47,674 nucleotides of DNA from Pandoraea anhela (GCF_902459655.1 NZ_CABPSB010000030.1:1-47674); one strand, 5' to 3'. Counted from the first letter of the stretch, positions 6,971 through 15,446 are shown. Notes: generated by a model from the sequence alone, not told the origin. A program made the numbers and translations.

Positions 6971-7666
6971 ATGTATCCTAGCACGCGGGCGTTGACGCCC
7001 CAAATTAAAGTGCCGTTTCACGGCGCAGAGTTGTTGCTTGTCGAACACGGCGGGCAGCCGTACACCCCGATGAAGCCCATCGTCGTGGGTATGAGTCTGA
7101 CGTGGCATGGGCAGCATGCGAAACTGAAGGAGAATCGGGAGCGGTGGGGTATTCTCGATTTGAGAATACCTTCCAGCGGTGGACTCCAAGACATGATTTG
7201 TCTCCCGCTTCGTAAGCTGCCTGGTTGGCTCATGACAATGGAGCCCAACAAGATCAAAAATCCTGATGTCCGGGCCCGCGTGATTCAGTATCAGAACGAA
7301 TGCGACGATGTGCTCTGGAAGTACTGGACTGAGGGGACCGCAGTGAATCCGCGCACCGGCAATGAGAGAAGCACGTCGGCCGATCGAGCCGACGCCTTGC
7401 GCTATGCAACCGAACTGGTGATCGACCGACATGTACCATTCAGCGCGGCCTATCGCGTGTTGAGGTTCTATGTCGGCACACCGAGTTTTCGCTTGATGAC
7501 GTGCGATCAGGTCATTAGAGCGACCGAATTTGCCAAGAGGCTATTGGCGCATCTTGACACGCGCGCCGACTGGATCATCATCGAGAAGCATAGAAGCGAG
7601 CTTGCCGGGGCGCCCGAACAGTTTAGCCTGGACCTGCATCCTCGTCTTGGGCCCACCCGAAACTAA
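6971..7666 (+). CDS. Phage antirepressor N-terminal domain protein (P22_AR_N)
   Basis: A 231-residue protein begins MYPSTRALTPQIKVPFHGAE with GGAGA about 8 bases upstream; the frame is open further 5' but lacks a start with a site. Residues 12-115 carry the P22_AR_N pattern (FHGAELLLVEHGGQPYTPMK, LKENRERWGILDLRIPSSGG, CLPLRKLPGWLMTM, ARVIQYQNECDDVLWKYW). Antirepressors bind and inactivate phage repressor during induction. The C-terminal 100 residues hold no ORF11/KilA-C domain that I recognise. It ends in a 4-base convergent overlap with the next gene. Confidence 0.8.
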   Translation: MYPSTRALTPQIKVPFHGAELLLVEHGGQPYTPMKPIVVGMSLTWHGQHAKLKENRERWGILDLRIPSSGGLQDMICLPLRKLPGWLMTMEPNKIKNPDVRARVIQYQNECDDVLWKYWTEGTAVNPRTGNERSTSADRADALRYATELVIDRHVPFSAAYRVLRFYVGTPSFRLMTCDQVIRATEFAKRLLAHLDTRADWIIIEKHRSELAGAPEQFSLDLHPRLGPTRN

Positions 7667-8376
7667 CCGCGTAGCAATATCAATCCGAATCTCGAGTAGA
7701 GGTGCGCCTGCCAAGGACGCGCCTCTCCGCATATTCGATGGGATTTGGAAAACGCCCGACGGCGTCGCAGAAGACCCTGCGCAGGGTGAAAATCTTCTGA
7801 CAGTAGTTCGATACCGTCAAACATCGATGGCTGCCTCCCCTCCAGTACCATCGCCCTGCGCAATCTTGTATCCAGCGTCCGAGGGCGAATCGCGAGGTAA
7901 TTCGCGAGTTCCGCCTTACCACCATGAAAATTCTGGAGCGTGCGGAGATATGCTACCGCTTCTGAGAAGCGTCCGGAAACGATTTCCTCTTGCTCCCGTT
8001 CTCGCTGCGCACGCTCGAGAATCTCAGCTGGCTCCGTCGAAACGTCAGCAGTCAGACGCGCTGCCACCGAGTTCACCACAAACTCGCCATCGTCAGTACG
8101 TGACTCCTGGTCGAGCCTATAAGCGCCTCGGTCCTTGTAGTTGGCGAAGAAGCCGAAGCGCCGCATCAGGCGAGTCAGAATGCCCTCCTGAAGAGCAGCG
8201 TCCTCTGGCGCCACGTCGCCATTTTCGGCGACGTAGGCAACCGCCTCCAGATATGCCTCTGACTCTAGGTCTTCGACCTCATATTCGTTTTTTGAGGCAC
8301 GGGCAATGCGTTTAAGCGCATCGCGCATCGGGGCGAGGAGTCGTGCCAAGAAGGTCCCGTCAAGTATATTTGCCAT
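7663..8376 (-). CDS. Hypothetical prophage protein, weakly sigma-factor-like
   Basis: A 237-residue product. The first 55 residues (LLAPMRDALKRIARASKNEY, EVEDLESEAYLEAVAYV) resemble sigma-70 region 2, which often carries an EDLxQE motif. Residues 155-185 (KAELANYLAIRPRTLDTRLR) look like a helix-turn-helix. A phage-borne sigma-like regulator is possible, but region 4 is not clear and the basic C-terminus (RRRRAFSKSHRIC) is unusual. It converges with the antirepressor gene, overlapping by 4 bases. Confidence 0.5.
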   Translation of the reverse strand: MANILDGTFLARLLAPMRDALKRIARASKNEYEVEDLESEAYLEAVAYVAENGDVAPEDAALQEGILTRLMRRFGFFANYKDRGAYRLDQESRTDDGEFVVNSVAARLTADVSTEPAEILERAQREREQEEIVSGRFSEAVAYLRTLQNFHGGKAELANYLAIRPRTLDTRLRRAMVLEGRQPSMFDGIELLSEDFHPAQGLLRRRRAFSKSHRICGEARPWQAHLYSRFGLILLRG

Positions 8377-8467
8377 TTCCCATGCGTGAGGCGTCCGTAT
8401 AGGTATGCCAGTACGCCATACGGGTTCTGATCCACAGTCTTTAGGACCAATCTGGTTTAGTGCACGT

Positions 8468-8498
8468 CAAAAAGAAAAACGGAGCAAAAGCTCCGTCT
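8468..8498 (-). terminator. Rho-independent terminator after the phage lipoprotein gene
   Basis: ACGGAGC (8479-8485) pairs with GCTCCGT (8490-8496) across AAAA. On the minus strand the stem is followed by TTTTTCTTTTT. It lies 21 bases past the lipoprotein stop. Confidence 0.75.
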
Positions 8499-8518
8499 TC
8501 AGGCTACATCTCCCCGAA

Positions 8519-8869
8519 CTACTGGGCAGGCGTCGGTGGCACAGTGGCATAGGCCCCACAACCTTTTGAGGCACGCAAATCATCCAATGCAGCGCGCCGC
8601 CGATTCGCGCTTTCCATCGCCGAGTCCTTTTCCATCATGTTACCGATGCCGAAGTCTCCCAGAAACGAAAGCACTGACCGACCGTCGAACTGACTCTCAC
8701 GATTTACGTGATCGATGAAGCCATTGACTTTGGCCGATTCTAGATCGATTTCTCGACACGTCATCGTGCCCTTCTCGTAGCCAGTGAGTTCCCCTTGGCG
8801 GCCATAGTTTTTTGTTGCGCAGCCGGAAATAGCCACGACCGCGATCACAGCAAACAGAACTTGCTTCAT
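8519..8869 (-). CDS. Prophage-borne lipoprotein
   Basis: From ATG 8869, with GGGGAAAT upstream, a 116-residue protein begins MKQVLFAVIAVVAISGCATK. ISGC is a clear lipobox, predicting cleavage before Cys17 and an outer-membrane lipid anchor. The mature part has a conserved-looking TCREIDLESAKVNGFIDHVN, a glycine-rich LSFLGDFGIGNMMEKD loop and a final helix. Similar lipoproteins occur in Burkholderia-type prophages. A role in superinfection exclusion is possible but not shown. A strong terminator follows. Confidence 0.65.
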   Translation of the reverse strand: MKQVLFAVIAVVAISGCATKNYGRQGELTGYEKGTMTCREIDLESAKVNGFIDHVNRESQFDGRSVLSFLGDFGIGNMMEKDSAMESANRRRAALDDLRASKGCGAYATVPPTPAQ

Positions 8870-9062
8870 ATTTCCCCAGTCTGAATTGTCTTTTTGTACG
8901 AGCGGCCGAATGTACACGCGACCAGCATCCGACACAACACGCTAAACCAATTCGAGTTCGTCGACTTTGGGGTAAAGCTCGATTTTCGTGGCGCGTTAGA
9001 TCAACAGCCGACCAGCCGATGGTCGATCGCCGTCTGGATCTCGTCGATAAGCGCCGCCTGGA

Positions 9063-9233
9063 TTAGGTCCAACGATTACCCTTCGCCTGCTTTAGTTCCC
9101 TGGTACCGAACGGCTCAATGAGTTCGACACCATCAAACGGTGTGACTCTGATCGTGATTTCCCGAACGGCGGGGTGATCCGTGATCTGAATGTCGACAGT
9201 GCAACCGCGATGCACGAACTTGAGGGAAGGCAT
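9063..9233 (-). CDS. Small hypothetical phage protein (56 aa)
   Basis: A short frame from ATG 9233 to TAA 9063 encodes MPSLKFVHRGCTVDIQITDH, continues AVREITIRVTPFDGVELIEP and ends in a basic GNRWT. The alternation of charged and beta-branched residues suggests a small beta-sheet protein and looks like real coding sequence. The ribosome-binding site is weak. It is oriented with the phage genes and lies close to the proposed attachment site, where accessory or excision genes are common. Confidence 0.5.
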   Translation of the reverse strand: MPSLKFVHRGCTVDIQITDHPAVREITIRVTPFDGVELIEPFGTRELKQAKGNRWT

Positions 9234-9449
9234 TGGAGGCACTCTTCATGAGGTGAATCTGGTCGAATGATAGTATCAGCGTCGGCCTACGACAGACTTC
9301 AGGAATTCGCCCTATGACAGGAACGTAGGCGCCCGATCGCTCGTACCGAGTTGCTGGCATGCTACATTGGGGCAACGAAACTCGGTTCGGGGGATTTTTT
9401 GGGGTATTTCTCAAACCACTGCCCTCCTGAAGCTTGTCAAATCGACATA

Positions 9450-9470
9450 TTCGATTCCTGTCGGGGACCA
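9450..9470 (+). other. tRNA 3'-end-like sequence, candidate prophage attachment site
   Basis: TTCGATTCCTGTCGGGGACC, followed by A, has the form of a tRNA T-loop, acceptor strand and CCA end, but no complete tRNA precedes it: upstream arms cannot be folded. Integrases commonly leave such a 3' tRNA copy at one prophage end. The intrinsic terminator 40 bases later would be the original tRNA terminator. The other attachment site must lie outside the window. Confidence 0.35.
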
Positions 9471-9505
9471 AAAGACTGCGCCTCATGGCGCTCCCGAATG
9501 ACAAA

Positions 9506-9540
9506 GAAAGCCCCGTGCAGCGAATGCTGCCGGGGCTTTC
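9506..9540 (+). terminator. Strong rho-independent terminator
   Basis: GAAAGCCCCG pairs with CGGGGCTTTC around an inner GCAGC/GCTGC stem with a GAAT loop, followed by TGTTT. The stem is almost perfect and works in both directions. It separates prophage from chromosomal genes. Confidence 0.75.
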
Positions 9541-9832
9541 TGTTTGCCGCGTCATTACGGTGTGACGCTCCCGCCACACTATCGCCCCATCGCTGCCCCA
9601 GTCACAGCGTTGTCACACGCGCACGCAAAACCCGCGACAACATCGCCTTTGCATCAGCAGCCAAACGACTCATGGTTTTTACTTAATCCTCACCTACGAC
9701 TCACGAAAGCAGCGCCGTAATCCATTCGTAACCCCCACTAATTTTGAGAGGGGATACGCGATTTACGCACGTGCTAGCATGCGGCGCGGAATGTTCTTAC
9801 GGAGCATTTCAGCATAGGAGTCCTACCATAAA

Positions 9833-9946
9833 TTGATCCCACTCCTGCTTTTTGGACTCCTGGCATTCGGCGGCGTCACCGACTTGGCCAAAACCCAAGC
9901 GTCAATCGGGTGCGGCAGCGCCGCCATTTCCAGAACAACATTCTAA
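9833..9946 (+). CDS. Possible 37-residue membrane peptide with TTG start
   Basis: A frame starting TTG at 9833 and ending TAA at 9944-9946 encodes a hydrophobic segment (LIPLLLFGLLAFGGVTDLAK) then a polar tail. AGGAG lies about 13 bases upstream, which is far. It ends 12 bases before the lipoprotein gene. It may be a small membrane peptide, an uncorrected signal peptide, or non-coding leader sequence. No homologue known to me. Confidence 0.2.
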   Translation: MIPLLLFGLLAFGGVTDLAKTQASIGCGSAAISRTTF

Positions 9947-9958
9947 AGAACTAGGAAA

Positions 9959-10825
9959 ATGGCACACCATCTCGTAAAAATCTCCGGTCTGCTGCTGGCA
10001 GCCGGACTCATGGCGGGTTGCTCGACCATGAACCAGGGGAGCAGCAGCGCCAAGACGGCCGCCACCGGTTCGGCCGGCGGCGCGAACTCCGAAAATGCCA
10101 ACGCCTCACTTGAGAAGTGCGATCGCCCGCTCGGCACGATCGCCGTCATCGAAGACACTTCAGCCCCCTGGTACGGCGTGCTGACCGGTCAGTACAAGCT
10201 CGGCTCGACCGTGCCCGTGCTCAAACTCCTCGTCCAGCAATCGAACTGCTTCGTCGTCGTCGATCGCGGTCGCGGCATGAACACGGTCATGGGCGAACGC
10301 GCGCTTCAGGAGTCCGGCGAACTGCGCGGCAAATCGAACTTCGGCAAAGGCAAGATGGTCGCCGCCGACTATGCGATCAGCCCGTCGATCACCTTCACGA
10401 ATAACAACGCCGGCGGTGTCGGCGGCAGCCTGACGGGCGTCCTGCCGGGCGGTATCGGTGCCGCCATCGGTGCCCTCGCCGGCAGCATGAACTCGAAGGA
10501 GGCCAGCACCTTGCTAACCGTCATCGATAACCGCTCGAGCGTCCAGATCGCCGCCGCAGAAGGCAGCGCCAGCGCCATGGACTTCGGCGCGCTCGGCCGC
10601 ATCGTCGGCAGCTCGGCCGGCGGCTCGCTCGGCGGCTATTCGAACACCGCCGAAGGCAAGGTCATCGTGGCAGCCTTCACCGACTCGTATAACAACGTCG
10701 TGCGCGCCGTGAAAAACTACAAGCAACAGACCGTCGCCGGCGGCCTCGGCACAGGCGGTCAACTCACCGTTCAGGACGACGACGCCCCGGCCCCCGCCAA
10801 AAAGGTCGTGCGCAAGAAGAAGTAA
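9959..10825 (+). CDS. CsgG/HfaB-like outer-membrane lipoprotein
   Basis: A 288-residue protein begins MAHHLVKISGLLLAAGLMAG followed by CS, a lipoprotein signal with lipobox LMAGC. The mature part starts with a Ser/Ala-rich linker. It then carries CsgG-family features: PLGTIAVIEDTSAPWYGV, LLVQQSNCFVVVDRGRGMNT (the conserved DRxR) and AADYAISPSITFTNN, plus glycine-rich segments. CsgG family members form oligomeric outer-membrane channels or scaffolds. No curli or holdfast genes lie nearby, so the partner is unknown. The basic end (KKVVRKKK) is unusual. Confidence 0.7.
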   Translation: MAHHLVKISGLLLAAGLMAGCSTMNQGSSSAKTAATGSAGGANSENANASLEKCDRPLGTIAVIEDTSAPWYGVLTGQYKLGSTVPVLKLLVQQSNCFVVVDRGRGMNTVMGERALQESGELRGKSNFGKGKMVAADYAISPSITFTNNNAGGVGGSLTGVLPGGIGAAIGALAGSMNSKEASTLLTVIDNRSSVQIAAAEGSASAMDFGALGRIVGSSAGGSLGGYSNTAEGKVIVAAFTDSYNNVVRAVKNYKQQTVAGGLGTGGQLTVQDDDAPAPAKKVVRKKK

Positions 10826-10844
10826 TTCGACGTTGCCCTCACCT

Positions 10845-10880
10845 CACCCCTCAAACTCTGTCGTCGACGTTTGAGGGGTG
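10845..10880 (+). terminator. Stem-loop after the CsgG-like gene
   Basis: CACCCCTCAAA (10845-10855) pairs perfectly with TTTGAGGGGTG (10870-10880) over a 14-base loop, 20 bases after the stop at 10825. There is no T-tract, so it may act as a weak or rho-aided terminator or simply protect the 3' end. Confidence 0.45.
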
Positions 10881-11050
10881 ACACCAACGTCGCCGGAGAC
10901 GCATCCGCCCGGCGGGAACCCGCTCTGCAACATCTCAGCCCGTCGGAACACCCCCGCCCCCGCAACCGCACGAGCCTTCGCGAAACGGCCCGCCGCGATC
11001 CCGCCAGCCCCCTTCCCGCAAACATCCGTCGGCCCAGCCCAATACCCGCA

Positions 11051-11083
11051 CCACGCCCCAGCCACGCCCCAGCCACGCCCGAG
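11051..11083 (+). repeat. Three tandem copies of an 11-base repeat
   Basis: CCACGCCCCAG is repeated at 11051, 11062 and 11073, the last with one change. It lies in a cytosine-rich stretch (about 10,880-11,170) with a strong strand bias and proline/arginine-rich open frames that do not look like protein. I see no gene in that stretch. Confidence 0.6.
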
Positions 11084-11173
11084 CAATGTCAGCGCAACGT
11101 CCACACCCTCTCTCGCCCATCACGGCACGCCAAGCGTCTCCCGTCTCCTCCCCGATCTGCCGCACCGGTCACC

Positions 11174-12427
11174 ATGCCAGCGGTACCCAACAGCGCGCTC
11201 GATACCGTCCGCTTCAAACCTCAAATATTTTGCCGTCCGGCAAACGAATCCGCCTCGGGGGCAAAAGCTTCGGTGCGGCGACCTGTTCCATCGCCCCTAT
11301 CATGCTCTTCGTGCCTCCCCCGATGTCCTAGCTGTAACGTTGCCGTGCACCCGCCGTCCGGTGCCGCGCTCCCTCCATTCCTTGTTCGCTCTCGACGCCA
11401 GGATTCGTATGACGAAGCCTTCGCAGCGCGCCGTCCCGCCCCCCTCTCCAGCAACGCCCCTGCCGCCAGTGAGATCGCGCACGCCTGGGCTCAGGTCGGC
11501 GCCGCACTCAGCCCACATCCGGATTGCCCGCTCCCGAACTGGGCCGGGGGTGGCGACACGCTCCATCAACATCTGCTGGTCATCGGTGCCGGGCACGATA
11601 CCGAAATGATCGATCAGTTGCGCCACCTCGAGACGGCCGCTGCACGCTTCGGCAAGATAGGCTTCGTGGGGCCGACGGAGGCGCGTCGGCTCGTCGAATG
11701 GTCGATGGGGGAACGCATTGTCGTGTTATCGCGAATGCCCCGCAATGTCTCGGACTGGGACCTGCGCTGCCCGCTCGCCGCACTGGCCCGCACCCTCGGG
11801 CCACAAGCCGCTCATGCGCACGCAGGACGCCCCTTCCTGCGTGTCACCGCCACCGCCGCGCGTCACTGGCGCGACCGACTCGCCGCGGCGGCGCAGCACG
11901 GCTTCTGTGTAGGTCTTGCAGGATGGGAAGCCTTTGACGACGCAGGCACAGGCCGAACGGATTCATCGCCGCACGTCTCACGGCCCTCCTCACTCTCTTC
12001 ACTCGCCCCGCTACTGCGCGTTCCGGGGGTTTCGTGGGTACCGCTGGGATGCCCTGGAGATGACGCATCGTCCGCCATGCCACCCCAATCGGTCGACTGG
12101 ATCGACTGGCGCGCCGACTGCGACGATCTGGCCGACGAAGCATCGCTCATCGACAATCTCGATCTTGTGATTGCGTTGGACTCGGCCCACGGCCATCTGG
12201 CCGACGGTCTGGGCGTGCCGGTGTGGCGTCTCGACGCCGCGCGAATCACGGCCTCGCAACGCGAAGGCGGGGGCGACACGCCATTCAGTCCGCAACGTCG
12301 GGCCACCATCGACGCGCTGAGCCGCTTCCCATTGCCCTGCGTCGCTGACGACTGGCCCGGGGCCGTGGGTGCCGCCGCCGACGTATTGCTCGCCATGGCG
12401 ACGGAATTTCAAGGCTGGACTCGCTGA
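11174..12427 (+). CDS. Glycosyltransferase-9/heptosyltransferase-fold protein, start uncertain
   Basis: The C-terminal 220 residues look like the second domain of GT-9 or TPR-linked glycosyltransferases: PQSVDWIDWRADCDDLADEA, then SLIDNLDLVIALDSAHGHLA and DGLGVPVWRLDA. In that fold the DLVIxxDSxxxHLAxxxGxPVW motif binds the nucleotide sugar. The upstream part (LLVIGAGHDTEMIDQLRHLE) may be a degenerate first domain. ATG 11174 was taken as start, but the first 100 codons are proline/arginine-rich and the true start may be near 11,400. The frame is open back to 10871. No partner glycan genes are adjacent. Confidence 0.5.
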   Translation: MPAVPNSALDTVRFKPQIFCRPANESASGAKASVRRPVPSPLSCSSCLPRCPSCNVAVHPPSGAALPPFLVRSRRQDSYDEAFAARRPAPLSSNAPAASEIAHAWAQVGAALSPHPDCPLPNWAGGGDTLHQHLLVIGAGHDTEMIDQLRHLETAAARFGKIGFVGPTEARRLVEWSMGERIVVLSRMPRNVSDWDLRCPLAALARTLGPQAAHAHAGRPFLRVTATAARHWRDRLAAAAQHGFCVGLAGWEAFDDAGTGRTDSSPHVSRPSSLSSLAPLLRVPGVSWVPLGCPGDDASSAMPPQSVDWIDWRADCDDLADEASLIDNLDLVIALDSAHGHLADGLGVPVWRLDAARITASQREGGGDTPFSPQRRATIDALSRFPLPCVADDWPGAVGAAADVLLAMATEFQGWTR

Positions 12428-12539
12428 TCGTCCTACCGACGGACAGCACCGCGCGCCGCCCCCCAGCGCATCGCGTATTCACGCCAGACCGTCATGCCAT
12501 TACGGTATTACGCCATTACGCCAATGCGCTATTACGCTG

Positions 12540-13013
12540 TTATGCCGTCCAACGATCCCCGACCTGTGCCGTCTTCACCCACGCCATGAAGGCGCTGGCT
12601 TGCGGCGTATCGGCCGGGGGCGACCAACTCGCGTAATCGGACTCCACGAACGGACGATAAGGCCCATGCTTCACCTCGAAAATCACCGCCCCTGGATCCA
12701 GCGAAAGCACGGTGTGATAAACGCCGACCGGGCTCTCGATCACGCTCGCGCCCTCCCCCAACACTTGACGGTCGACGACGGCACCCGCTTCGTCGAACGT
12801 CAGCACAACGACCCTGCCGCGCAACGCCGTCAGCAATTCCCAGGTGTGAAGATGCCGATGCGGGCGAATGTACGTTGCCGGCTCCATGGCGATCGCCAGA
12901 CGTTGAATGACGTCGTCCAGCGATTCGTGCAGGTTCTGGTTCATGCGGGCACGCGGCGATTGTGCGGCTTGCCCGGTCAACGCGTCGAGCGCGGCGAAGG
13001 TCAACGTTTTCAT
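12540..13013 (-). CDS. WbuC-family cupin metalloprotein
   Basis: From ATG 13013 the 157-residue product begins MKTLTFAALDALTGQAAQSP, with the WbuC signature ARMNQNLHESLDDVIQRLAI just after. The cupin barrel follows: TYIRPHRHLHTWELLTALRG gives the two histidines and glutamate that bind metal, and VYHTVLSLDPGAVIFEVKHG the later histidine. WbuC proteins occur near polysaccharide or sugar-nucleotide genes, but their reaction is unclear. Upstream in-frame starts at 13151 lie over the rpsU terminator and were rejected. Confidence 0.8.
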   Translation of the reverse strand: MKTLTFAALDALTGQAAQSPRARMNQNLHESLDDVIQRLAIAMEPATYIRPHRHLHTWELLTALRGRVVVLTFDEAGAVVDRQVLGEGASVIESPVGVYHTVLSLDPGAVIFEVKHGPYRPFVESDYASWSPPADTPQASAFMAWVKTAQVGDRWTA

Positions 13014-13100
13014 GGGGATATCGTGGGGTAAGCGGATGATGCGTTGTGCAGACGGCGATGGCCGCGAGTGTAGCAAATCGACCCGCCGCGTCCGACCATA

Positions 13101-13126
13101 AAAAAACCCGCCAGACGGCGGGTTTT
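13101..13126. terminator. Bidirectional terminator between rpsU and the WbuC gene
   Basis: CCCGCC (13107-13112) pairs with GGCGGG (13117-13122) across AGAC. A run of A residues precedes it and five T residues follow, so it works on both strands. It ends the rpsU message about 50 bases past its stop. Confidence 0.8.
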
Positions 13127-13169
13127 TCGACTTCGCACGACATTGCGCCAATGCGGCGCAATCGAGTGC

Positions 13170-13382
13170 TTAGTACATCTTCTTCTTCAGGGTCTGGCTG
13201 CGCAGACGCTTACGCAAACGGGCCACGGCAGCAGCCTTCTTGCGCTTGCGTTCAGCCGTCGGCTTTTCGTAAGCAGCGCGTGCCTTGACTTCCTTGATCA
13301 GGCCCGTGCCATCGATAGCGCGACGGAAACGACGCAGTGCGACTTCAACGGGTTCACCGTCTTTGATAACGATCTTGGTCAT
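13170..13382 (-). CDS. rpsU: 30S ribosomal protein S21
   Basis: The 70-residue sequence [20 protein letters not shown] and following [20 protein letters not shown], then a very basic end ([20 protein letters not shown]), matches bS21. It binds near the anti-Shine-Dalgarno region of 16S rRNA and helps initiation on natural messages. The length is typical. The gene stands alone, without dnaG/rpoD; Burkholderiales often carry more than one S21 copy, so this may be a paralogue. A strong terminator follows and a TATAAT box lies 330 bases upstream. Confidence 0.95.
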   Translation of the reverse strand: MTKIVIKDGEPVEVALRRFRRAIDGTGLIKEVKARAAYEKPTAERKRKKAAAVARLRKRLRSQTLKKKMY

Positions 13383-13711
13383 GCAATATCTCGAATAATG
13401 TTCGGCTCCGTAAGAGCCGTAAATTGGATTTACCGCGCAAAGCTACCCTTCTCCGCCCTGCCGGAGACATCTCTCCTGCCAGACGCGACGAACGGACTTG
13501 CTGCGGACTGCACTACACCACATCCGGCGGGACCGCGACTCACCTCCTCTGCGATCTCCCGATTGGCTTTCGACACCCTGCCCGCTGAACTGCGAACCCG
13601 GTATCGCGCCTTCCAGACTGGCTGAACGGTTGATTGATGGCGAAGCGGCGCACTCATCGTTCGTCAGTGAGTCCCGCTTCCCGCAATGCCCATATTTTGG
13701 ACAAGGTCGGG

Positions 13712-13717
13712 ATTATA
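13712..13717 (-). promoter_or_regulatory. Candidate -10 box (TATAAT) for rpsU
   Basis: A perfect TATAAT lies on the minus strand at 13712-13717, in sequence GTGTATAATCCCGACC. No convincing -35 box is seen at 16-18 bases. If used, it would give a leader of about 320 bases before rpsU. The 490 bases between rpsU and the porin hold no other supported gene. Confidence 0.45.
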
Positions 13718-13767
13718 CACATAAAGGACGTCGAATGCACACGTTTCGAGGCCCTGCCCTGTGAAAC

Positions 13768-13794
13768 GGGCCCTGCCAGGGGATGGCAGGGCCC
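13768..13794 (-). terminator. Terminator hairpin after the porin gene
   Basis: GGGCCCTGCCA (13768-13778) pairs perfectly with TGGCAGGGCCC (13784-13794). It is 78 bases past the porin stop. The following minus-strand bases are only GTTTC, so the T-tract is short. Confidence 0.6.
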
Positions 13795-13871
13795 GCAGCA
13801 ACGGAAAAGACGCCAGTCGGCCCTTCCCCGTTCCTGGAGCGGCAATCGTGCGATTGCGCAGGAAAACCCGC

Positions 13872-15056
13872 TTAGAACTTGTGGCGCACGCCCGCGATCA
13901 CGGCGATCTGCGACTGAGCGCCGGTGCCGGTCGGCCCGCCAACGTTGTCGATCGCGGCAACGACGGCGTCACCCGTGGCGCGTTGGTACACGCCGTTCAG
14001 GTACGTCTCGGTGCGCTTGCTGAAGGCGTAGGTCGTGCCGGCGTTGATCTGGAACCAGCGAGGCTTCGTCCCCTTCGTGATGCCGGACAGCGCCGTCGTG
14101 CCGCCCACGCTGCCATCGCTGTAGATGAACGCCAGACCGCCCAGCAGGTTCGGCGCGATCTGGTACTTGCCGTTCAGTTCGAACGTATTCACGCGAATCG
14201 ACGACTGATTGACGTAATTCACCTTGGCATAGCTGTACACGAAGCCGATGGTGGCTGCCTGGATCTGATACGAGACGCCTGCCGCCGCGATGTCGTGCTT
14301 GTCCACGGCGCTCGTGTAGAAGATGTCCGTAGCGCTGGAATAGTCGGTCGAGACGGCACCGGTGGGGTTGGCGGCCCCAGGACTCGACAAGTGCATGTAG
14401 GCGAGCGCGGCGGTCAGCGGGCCATTGGCGTACGAAGCGCCCAGGCTGAATGCCTTGTTATGCGCGAAGCCCGTCCCGTTACCCGTGTTCGCCTCGTTGC
14501 TGAAGCCGTACAAACCGCCGAACGAGAAGCCGTTGTAGTTCGCGCTCGTGTACTTGACCGAATTGTTTACGCGAAACGAGTTGTACAGGTTGTCGATATC
14601 GCCAATGTGCGCGCCATACTGCGTGGCCCACTGCTTGGCCGACGTGAGCGGGCTCACGAAGTCAACCACGGAGTCGTATTGACGACCGATCGTGACGCTG
14701 CCGGCTTGAGCGCTTTGCAGACCGACATATGCCTGACGACCGAACATGCGACTGTTTTGCAGCAACGCGCCGTTCATCAGGTTGAAACCGTTTTCCAGCA
14801 CGAACACAGCCTTCAGACCGCCGCCCAGGTCTTCCGAACCCTTCAGGCCCCAGCGGTTGCCCTGACCAATACCGCTCACGGCCTGGAAGTTATGAGCCCC
14901 CTTGGCGTTCAGCCCCCCTGCGACATTGTTGACGTAGGCAACGCCCGCGTCGATCACGCCGTACAGCGTAACGTTAGTCGTCGAGCTCTGCGCCATTGCA
15001 GGCGCGGCAACGGCGAAGCTGGCAGCGGCCAGCGCCGTGAGTTGGAAGCGCTTCAT
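13872..15056 (-). CDS. Trimeric outer-membrane porin (Gram-negative porin family)
   Basis: From ATG 15056 with GAGGAT upstream, the 394-residue precursor starts MKRFQLTALAAASFAVAAPA with a cleavage site after AMA. The mature protein begins with the typical SSTTNVTLYGVIDAGVAYVN of betaproteobacterial general porins (OmpC/Omp32 type). It then shows WGLKGSEDLGGGLKAVFVLE and FGRQAYVGLQS, and ends in VRHKF with a terminal Phe required for BAM-mediated insertion. It should form a 16-stranded beta-barrel for diffusion of small solutes. It is monocistronic, with an upstream inverted repeat that may be a control site. Confidence 0.9.
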   Translation of the reverse strand: MKRFQLTALAAASFAVAAPAMAQSSTTNVTLYGVIDAGVAYVNNVAGGLNAKGAHNFQAVSGIGQGNRWGLKGSEDLGGGLKAVFVLENGFNLMNGALLQNSRMFGRQAYVGLQSAQAGSVTIGRQYDSVVDFVSPLTSAKQWATQYGAHIGDIDNLYNSFRVNNSVKYTSANYNGFSFGGLYGFSNEANTGNGTGFAHNKAFSLGASYANGPLTAALAYMHLSSPGAANPTGAVSTDYSSATDIFYTSAVDKHDIAAAGVSYQIQAATIGFVYSYAKVNYVNQSSIRVNTFELNGKYQIAPNLLGGLAFIYSDGSVGGTTALSGITKGTKPRWFQINAGTTYAFSKRTETYLNGVYQRATGDAVVAAIDNVGGPTGTGAQSQIAVIAGVRHKF

Positions 15057-15188
15057 CTTTATCCTCTTTGATGGTGATCTTATATTTCTGGCCTGCATGA
15101 CAGGCGTCCACTGTCGCTACGGCCGCCTCGGCCTGAGCGACGAGGATGCTGCAACGCATATGCAATGGAGTGCTTACCAAATGACAAA

Positions 15189-15218
15189 CGGTGCTTTCCA
15201 TATTAAGGAACAGCACCG
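15189..15218. promoter_or_regulatory. Inverted repeat upstream of the porin gene
   Basis: CGGTGCT-TTCC (15189-15199) and GGAA-c-AGCACCG (15207-15218) form an interrupted inverted repeat around an AT-rich 7-base centre, about 130 bases before the porin start. It could be an operator or a leader hairpin. The rest of 15,057-15,570 holds no gene. Confidence 0.4.
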
Positions 15219-15446
15219 CCGGTCGTTTGCGAGCGGGTGCATTCTGACACGTTCGTGACACGGCTCGCACGCAAGTGGTGCATTTGCAACACATGAAATA
15301 GCCCCCCGGATGCCGCGGGGTTACGTCACTGTTTCGTCGCGCTTGATGACGCTCACCATGCTCACGCGACAGGCGACGTGGCATCGCTTTCGCAAGACGC
15401 GAGCCACCGCAATCGATAAGACCAACGATATCAACGAAGCAATGAA

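Noticed and set aside
9133-9579. A 148-codon minus-strand frame at the prophage border
   Set aside because: It crosses the strong terminator and the tRNA-like sequence and is out of frame with the better 56-residue gene.
10871-11173. Long open frames on both strands before the GT-9-like gene
   Set aside because: Proline/arginine-rich translations and cytosine-rich tandem repeats explain the lack of stops; no domain or ribosome-binding site seen.
12532-13161. A second minus-strand frame of 209 codons over the WbuC gene
   Set aside because: It overlaps the WbuC cupin, whose motifs are clear, and has Arg/Ser-rich composition typical of an out-of-frame reading.
13761-15071. A 436-codon plus-strand frame opposite the porin gene
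   Set aside because: It is the antisense of a well-supported porin; the high GC leaves the opposite strand open.
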